Source of the DNA: Woeseia sp.
GTDB taxonomy: Bacteria; Pseudomonadota; Gammaproteobacteria; Steroidobacterales; Woeseiaceae
Reading direction: 5' to 3'
Length of the DNA: 8,076 bases
Assembly: GCA_003229095.1 (NCBI GenBank)
Contig: QIHS01000203.1
Location: 1 to 8,076, forward strand
Shown here: piece after piece, positions 4,604-8,076 of the stretch
Position numbering within the stretch: position 1 is the stretch's first letter
Layout: every line of letters starts with the position of its first letter
The notes under the pieces: generated by a model
Seen by the model: the letters and a program-made list of their open reading frames with translations, nothing else
Told to the model about the DNA's origin: nothing
Databases searched by the model: none
Position numbers and translations under genes: made by a program

Positions 4604-6154
4604 ATGACATTTGAGCTTAGAGATTATCAACGGCAGTCGGTGGACTTTGCAATGAACCATGGCATTGCAGACAAGCCGATTCACGTTGCGCCGTGCGCCG
4701 CGGGAAAAACGGTAATTCAGGCATTCATAGCCAAAAGAGAGATGGATCGAGGCAACAGTACTGCAATCTTGACACCTCGCTCAGAAATTCTGAATCAAAC
4801 GCTGGCGATGGCGAGAGAGGTTTGTGGTTACGAGAATGTGTCTATTCTCAGGGCGAAACGAGATGGGGAGAGTTGGAATCCGGTAAATCCGGTGCACATT
4901 GTTTCGTGGCCGACTCTAATTTCTCGTGCGCGGCGATCTAAATTCTGGTTTCCGAAGGTTGATCGCGTTCTAATCGATGAATGTCATTTGTCTGTAAGTC
5001 CTAAGATTCTCGAAATCTTGCAGCACTATGCACCGTTGGCCGCTATTGACGGATTCACAGCAACGCCAGCGAGAATGACCGGGATCGGACTTGGCCGTTT
5101 TTTTACCGAAATAAAACACGTAACCAGCGTTCGTCAGCTCATTGCTAGTGGGCACCTTTCTGACTGTGAGTATTGGGGTGGTGCGACGCCGGATATGACC
5201 GGCATGAAAGTTGACAAAGGCGATTTCCGCCGTCAACCACTATCGAAGGTCTGCGTCACACTCGTCGGCGATATCGTTGATAATTGGCTCAGGCTGGCCT
5301 CAGATCGTCAGACAATCGTTTTTGCAGTCGATATAGCCCATTGCGAGGCTCTTAATGATCGCTTCCAAGGGGTGGGCATACAGAGCCGCTCGCTGCATAC
5401 CGGACTCGATCAGGAAAAGCGCGATCAGATTGTCGAGGAATTCAAGTCCGATAAAATTCAGGTACTTGTGAATGTTAGCGTGTGTTCCTATGGTTTTGAC
5501 GCGCCGAGCGTGACGTGCATTGTGCTGGCCAGACCGACCAGGTCCATCGTTCTTCACATTCAAATGCTCGGCCGCGGAATGAGGCCAGGTTATGGCACTG
5601 CGATGATCCTCGATCACGCCGGCAACACGCTGCGGCTCGGGCATGCTGACGATCTGTACAGGTGGTCACTCGACGAGGGCAAAGAGGCTGCGAAAAACTG
5701 GACGCGCATGGAGGCGTCCGGTGAGTCCAAAGAATCGAAGGATTACGAGTGCGGTGACTGTGGTGCGATTTTCAAAGGTCAGCGCCGTTGTCCAAAGTGC
5801 GGGTGGGAGATTCCATTCGCCAAGCGAGACGTTGAGGTTCAGGAGGCGGACCTAGTGCCCATCGGTCGCAACCTGGTTAAGCGATTACCCGACGATTGGC
5901 CGTCACACGAGACTTTCTTTTCCATGCTGCTGCATTACCAACGCCAGAACAACGCGGGCAAGAATTTCGCGGCCAACACGTTCCGCAAGAAAGCCGGTTG
6001 TAGTGCCCCGAGAAACTGGCACGAGTTCCGTAGCGTTTTACCCGACAGGAGAGTGACCAATTACATCAAATCCAGAAACTACGCGCGCGGAGCCATGCAA
6101 CGAAAACTGCGAGCACAAGGCAAAATACGAGAGACGGGTAGCACTATTGGCTGA
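4604..6154 (+). CDS. SF2 DEAD/DEAH-type helicase with C-terminal zinc ribbon
   Basis: 516 residues. Visible motifs: Q-like LRDYQRQSV (5-13), Walker A APCAAGKT (29-36), DECH box (125-128), motif III FTATP (151-155), motif V-like NVSVCSYGFDAPS (290-302) and motif VI QMLGRGMRP (320-328). A four-cysteine zinc ribbon (C383, C386, C396, C399) follows, then about 115 residues of basic tail. This is the layout of phage SF2 helicases in the UvsW/RecG-like and type III restriction-like group, ATP-driven enzymes that unwind or remodel branched DNA in replication and recombination. The Walker A has Ala where family members often have Gly. The ribosome site is weak; coupling with the ParB-like gene is probable. 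Length is normal and the ORF looks intact. Confidence 0.93.
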   Translation: MTFELRDYQRQSVDFAMNHGIADKPIHVAPCAAGKTVIQAFIAKREMDRGNSTAILTPRSEILNQTLAMAREVCGYENVSILRAKRDGESWNPVNPVHIVSWPTLISRARRSKFWFPKVDRVLIDECHLSVSPKILEILQHYAPLAAIDGFTATPARMTGIGLGRFFTEIKHVTSVRQLIASGHLSDCEYWGGATPDMTGMKVDKGDFRRQPLSKVCVTLVGDIVDNWLRLASDRQTIVFAVDIAHCEALNDRFQGVGIQSRSLHTGLDQEKRDQIVEEFKSDKIQVLVNVSVCSYGFDAPSVTCIVLARPTRSIVLHIQMLGRGMRPGYGTAMILDHAGNTLRLGHADDLYRWSLDEGKEAAKNWTRMEASGESKESKDYECGDCGAIFKGQRRCPKCGWEIPFAKRDVEVQEADLVPIGRNLVKRLPDDWPSHETFFSMLLHYQRQNNAGKNFAANTFRKKAGCSAPRNWHEFRSVLPDRRVTNYIKSRNYARGAMQRKLRAQGKIRETGSTIG

Positions 6155-6158
6155 TCGC

Positions 6159-6377
6159 ATGGCCGTCATGATTGCGCTCCTTGGGGCACGGCACGATGGT
6201 TGGGAGTGGCTGTTCGGCGAGCACATGTGGGGAGACCCTAATGGTATTGCCGAAGAGATTCGCGAGTGGAAGGAATACCGAAACGGCTTGGAAATAGTAA
6301 AGTTATTTATTCGGAGGGATGATGAAAACTACAAAAGAAATGATCGCTGTAATGCAGGCCAAGGAAGACGACGCTGA
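6159..6377 (+). CDS. Small hypothetical phage protein, about 72 aa
   Basis: The start is uncertain. TTG 6147 overlaps the helicase stop, while ATG 6159 follows just after it; neither has a strong ribosome site. The product reads ALLGARHDGWEWLFGEH, then GIAEEIREWKEYRNGLEIV, a Trp-rich and acidic helical protein. The last 20 or so residues (from RRDDENYKRN) are basic and lie in the 56-bp overlap with the next gene. So the functional C-terminus may have been extended by loss of an earlier stop. No family recognised. Position suggests an accessory of the replication operon. Confidence 0.55.
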   Translation: MAVMIALLGARHDGWEWLFGEHMWGDPNGIAEEIREWKEYRNGLEIVKLFIRRDDENYKRNDRCNAGQGRRR

Positions 6378-6561
6378 GATTGAGTTTCTTTGGTTATTAA
6401 ACGACTATCAAGTGAGGCAACAAGAACCTCGCGAATGGTGGCTAAATACTTACTCCACAGGTAGTGTATTTGGGTACGCATCTGCTAATGCGGCTAATTG
6501 CCGCGCCGGCTCTGACAGACTAGATCGTGTCCACGTTATCGAAGTACTAGACGATGACTAA
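6322..6561 (+). CDS. Conserved phage accessory protein, 79 aa
   Basis: A strong GGAGGG lies at 6313-6318. The ATG at 6322 has the better spacing, though 6319 is also ATG. The N-terminus KTTKEMIAVMQAKEDDAEIEF and the C-terminal pattern REWWLNTYSTGSVFGY, then GSDRLDRVHVIEVL, both resemble modules seen repeatedly in small phage proteins of unknown function. In those proteins the C-terminal part contains a W.N.Y..G...G motif and ends in H..EVL. It is soluble, with no membrane segment. Its last 8 bp overlap the sigma factor start. Confidence 0.68.
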   Translation: MKTTKEMIAVMQAKEDDAEIEFLWLLNDYQVRQQEPREWWLNTYSTGSVFGYASANAANCRAGSDRLDRVHVIEVLDDD

Positions 6562-7048
6562 TATATACGCCAACCAGTTAGGGGCTCTGTTCCTCGACCA
6601 TAACCAAAGGCTGATCGTGTTCGCCAGACGTCTTGTCGGTGCCGATGCAGAGGACATGGTGCAGGAAACCTTTATCAAGGCGCATAGCTACTTGCGCAGC
6701 GGTAGGGAAATCCGCGCACCGCTGAACTTCTTATTCATCACACTGCGCAATTTGATTAACGATACACACCGCAAAACGAAATTAGCTCTCGTAGATATCC
6801 CGACCGATACCGCCGAGGACGAGACGCCATCGATAGAACGTCAGGCAATGTCCGGACAGAAACTTGAGAGCGTCTGCGAGGACATCGCGCGGTTGCCGGA
6901 GAAGATGCGAGACGCCTTCGTGCTGAGGAAAGTCTACGGCTACAGTTGCAGTGAGGCCGCAGAACATCTTGGCCGCTCACCGAATACGGTCCGGGAACAG
7001 GTAACTCAGAGTTTTAAGAAGCTACAGGAGATGCAGAGACATGGGTGA
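6554..7048 (+). CDS. ECF-type sigma-70 family RNA polymerase sigma factor
   Basis: 164 residues, typical ECF length. Region 2 spans about residues 8-75, with RRLVGADAEDMVQETFIKA (25-43), the core-RNA-polymerase-binding and -10 element region. A linker with few conserved positions follows. Region 4 at 114-158 has LPEKMRDAFVLRKVYGYSCS and a helix-turn-helix (EAAEHLGRSPNTVREQV) that would read the -35 element. The pattern is closest to FecI-like ECF factors (tentative). ECF factors direct core RNA polymerase to special promoters and are usually held by an anti-sigma factor. Here the next gene encodes a small membrane protein, translated with 8-bp overlap. The ribosome site before 6554 is weak, so coupling with the previous gene is likely. 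A sigma factor inside a phage early operon is unusual. Confidence 0.9.
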   Translation: MTNIYANQLGALFLDHNQRLIVFARRLVGADAEDMVQETFIKAHSYLRSGREIRAPLNFLFITLRNLINDTHRKTKLALVDIPTDTAEDETPSIERQAMSGQKLESVCEDIARLPEKMRDAFVLRKVYGYSCSEAAEHLGRSPNTVREQVTQSFKKLQEMQRHG

Positions 7049-7283
7049 TATAGATTTCTACGTTGGCCGCGTATTTACCCTAGTTGTATTGGTTATCATA
7101 GCGATTCCTTTCGCCGTTGTTGGAGTAGCTGAAGTTTTTTCTCTTAATGGTGAGACTGAATTAAGCGCTCGCGACATCGCCCACCTATCTTCACTCTGCT
7201 ACGAAGCCGACATGCGGGCGATCCTGATTAAGATCGACGGCGAATACGTTGTTGAGTGCAAACCGAAAGTGACGAAAGAATGA
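7041..7283 (+). CDS. Small single-pass membrane protein after the sigma factor, 80 aa
   Basis: The ATG at 7041 lies inside the end of the sigma gene, with AGGAG 10 bases upstream. Residues about 11-30 (VFTLVVLVIIAIPFAVVGVA) are a clear membrane span. The remaining 50 residues are soluble (LSARDIAHLSSLCYEADMRA, then KIDGEYVVECKPK). Classical ECF anti-sigmas have an N-terminal cytoplasmic sigma-binding domain followed by the membrane span. Here the order is reversed and the protein is short, so anti-sigma function is only a positional guess. It may instead be an unrelated phage membrane protein. The stop overlaps the next ATG (ATGA). Confidence 0.68.
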   Translation: MGDIDFYVGRVFTLVVLVIIAIPFAVVGVAEVFSLNGETELSARDIAHLSSLCYEADMRAILIKIDGEYVVECKPKVTKE

Positions 7284-7507
7284 TGTGCCAAAAGACATTA
7301 GCCGCCCCCGAACAATTACATCACGCTTTGCGTCAGTTTCTTTGGATGGCGATATGTTGGAACGATCACAATTTTGACGAAGGAACTATCGCAAAAGAGT
7401 GCCGTGAAATTTGTGACGGGCTAGGAATAACCTCGACAGAAGACGCAAACGATCTTTTGGGCAACTTTATAATCGTAGAGTTGGAACAAAATGAGCATGA
7501 CAAATAA
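7280..7507 (+). CDS. Hypothetical protein, 75 aa
   Basis: ATG 7280 overlaps the preceding stop (ATGATG), a better start than the upstream GTG 7256, which lacks support. The product is acidic: EQLHHALRQFLWMAICWNDH, TIAKECREICDGLGI, DANDLLGNFIIVELE. Helices and two Trp residues suggest a small folded soluble protein. No family is recognised. Being last or next to last in the sigma-factor operon gives no firm function. Confidence 0.62.
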   Translation: MMCQKTLAAPEQLHHALRQFLWMAICWNDHNFDEGTIAKECREICDGLGITSTEDANDLLGNFIIVELEQNEHDK

Positions 7508-7646
7508 TCCGTATCCCTGTCAACTATCGGTGCGCACCGATATAGGGCGGAACAAATCATGCGCCGCAATGCTGGGAGTACCTCGGAGTGCGCGGAAAGC
7601 GGGCAAGTTTCGCGGAGTACTTTACTTGACGTCTGCACACCGTTAG
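7491..7646 (+). CDS. Probable small protein, 51 aa
   Basis: ATG 7491 overlaps the preceding gene by 17 bp; GGA lies 5-6 bases upstream. The product begins MSMTNNPYPCQLSVRTDIG and ends FRGVLYLTSAHR. It is basic, with a small-domain look (CAAMLGVPRSARKAGKF). Codon choice is normal for this operon. Against it: an 18-bp perfect palindrome falls inside it and the -35 of the next promoter overlaps its end, so the stretch could be regulatory instead. Confidence 0.42.
   Translation: MSMTNNPYPCQLSVRTDIGRNKSCAAMLGVPRSARKAGKFRGVLYLTSAHR
7525..7542. promoter_or_regulatory. 18-bp perfect palindrome, candidate operator
   Basis: TATCGGTGCGCACCGATA reads identically on both strands. With one inserted T, pairing can extend to CTATCGGTGC/GCACCGATATAG. 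It lies about 100 bp upstream of the promoter at 7626-7654. As DNA it suits a dimeric regulator. As RNA it would form a stem with almost no loop, so a DNA role is likelier. No T-run follows, so it is not an intrinsic terminator. Confidence 0.5.
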
Positions 7647-7661
7647 TGTACAGTCTATACA
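7626..7661 (+). promoter_or_regulatory. Sigma-70-like promoter with overlapping dyad
   Basis: TTGACG (7626-7631), 17-bp spacer, TACAGT (7649-7654) is the best promoter in the window. Transcription would start near 7661, about 45 bases before the ATG at 7707. The dyad TGTA-N7-TACA (7647-7650, 7658-7661) covers the -10 and the start point, so a repressor could bind here. The right half does not match a LexA box. Confidence 0.6.
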
Positions 7662-7706
7662 TGGCGTTGGGACAGGCCCGACGCGACAGGCAACAGGAGC
7701 CTAGAG

Positions 7707-7958
7707 ATGAACAAAACCTCGACGAAAATCAAATTATCGGATCTGGCAACGGGTGAGAAATTTTACCTGAGAGGCGGGTTTTATGTTCGTAGCGACAAGC
7801 AGGTTACAACACGGGATTATTCCTACAAAACACATAGCGAAATTGATGTACCTAGCATTCGCTGCCACACAATCATCAATGACCGCGGTGACATCGGGGC
7901 TTTGACGCGAGATTTCGCGCTGACACAATCGGTCCGGTTGGTTGAGGTATCAAAATGA
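7707..7958 (+). CDS. Hypothetical phage protein, 83 aa
   Basis: The ATG at 7707 follows AGGAG at 8-9 bases and the promoter at 7626. The product begins MNKTSTKIKLSDLATGEKFY, then LRGGFYVRSD, and later VPSIRCHTII and TQSVRLVEV. The alternating hydrophobic pattern suggests a small all-beta protein, like many phage accessory proteins that start with a 'LxDLxxGxxF' segment. No specific family or function is assigned. The stop overlaps the next ATG (ATGA), so it opens a new transcription unit. Confidence 0.72.
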   Translation: MNKTSTKIKLSDLATGEKFYLRGGFYVRSDKQVTTRDYSYKTHSEIDVPSIRCHTIINDRGDIGALTRDFALTQSVRLVEVSK

Positions 7959-8076
7959 AACTCACCCCATTTGCAGAAGCATGTCTCTCCACTGTGCCAG
8001 TTAACGAATTGGTAGATGCGTTGAATGGTCCCGTTGACTCTAACGATTTGGTGGAGTGGGACATCACAGAGGCTGA
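7955..8076 (+). CDS. Partial hypothetical protein, N-terminal 40 residues
   Basis: ATG 7955 overlaps the previous stop, and TGAGGT lies 6 bases upstream, a strong ribosome site. The visible sequence begins MKLTPFAEACLSTVPVNELV and continues acidic (DSNDLVEWDITEA) to the edge with no stop. Too little is present to assign a family. Confidence 0.6.
   Translation, partial: MKLTPFAEACLSTVPVNELVDALNGPVDSNDLVEWDITEA

Noticed and set aside
7647..7661. LexA/SOS box at the 7626 promoter
   Set aside because: TGTA-N7-TACA lacks the CTGT-N8-ACAG core spacing.
7559..7756. 65-aa ORF spanning the promoter at 7626
   Set aside because: It runs through a strong promoter and ribosome site of the 7707 gene, in a different frame, with low-complexity composition and no start signal.

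Overview
The window looks like the early (recombination, replication and regulation) region of a double-stranded DNA phage or prophage. Genes are small, tightly packed and often overlap at start and stop codons. Recognisable families are typical of temperate siphophages: an ERF single-strand annealing protein, a coiled-coil partner, a phage ParB-like protein, a zinc-ribbon SF2 helicase and many tiny accessory ORFs. Moderate GC content and the protein types suggest a gammaproteobacterial host, possibly environmental or marine. That host assignment is inference. No integrase, repressor of known type, structural gene or host gene is visible.

Layout. (1) Bases 1-1630 read leftward: a coiled-coil protein, then the ERF annealing protein, whose C-terminus lies outside the window. 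Their stop and start codons share one base. (2) Bases 1630-1717 form a divergent control region with a 15-bp inverted repeat carrying two copies of TGTCSGACA. (3) From 1717 rightward: a ribbon-helix-helix protein, a 49-aa protein, a chimeric ORF with a phage ASCH-like N-terminus, an overlapping 42-aa membrane peptide, and about 300 bp that look non-coding and hold a cluster of stem-loops with two competing folds. (4) 2564-3474: a DUF7666-like phage protein with a 27-bp (9-aa) tandem repeat. A 14-bp partial unit breaks the frame, so the conserved C-terminus is out of frame. (5) 3474-6154: a 58-aa protein, a DUF3820-like protein, a ParB-like protein and an SF2 helicase, chained by overlapping starts and stops except for a 9-bp gap before the helicase. 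(6) 6159-7646: two small phage proteins, an ECF-type sigma factor, a small membrane protein, a 75-aa protein and a probable 51-aa ORF containing an 18-bp perfect palindrome. (7) From 7626 a sigma-70-like promoter starts a new unit with an 83-aa protein and a gene running off the right edge.

Likely joint function. ERF plus the coiled-coil protein would do recombination and annealing. Helicase, ParB-like and DUF3820-like proteins would do DNA transactions. The ribbon-helix-helix protein could control the divergent promoters through the TGTCSGACA sites, and the ECF sigma factor could redirect host RNA polymerase. The most unusual items are the broken repeat gene, the alternative-fold RNA candidate, the leader element that recurs before three genes, and the phage-borne ECF sigma factor.
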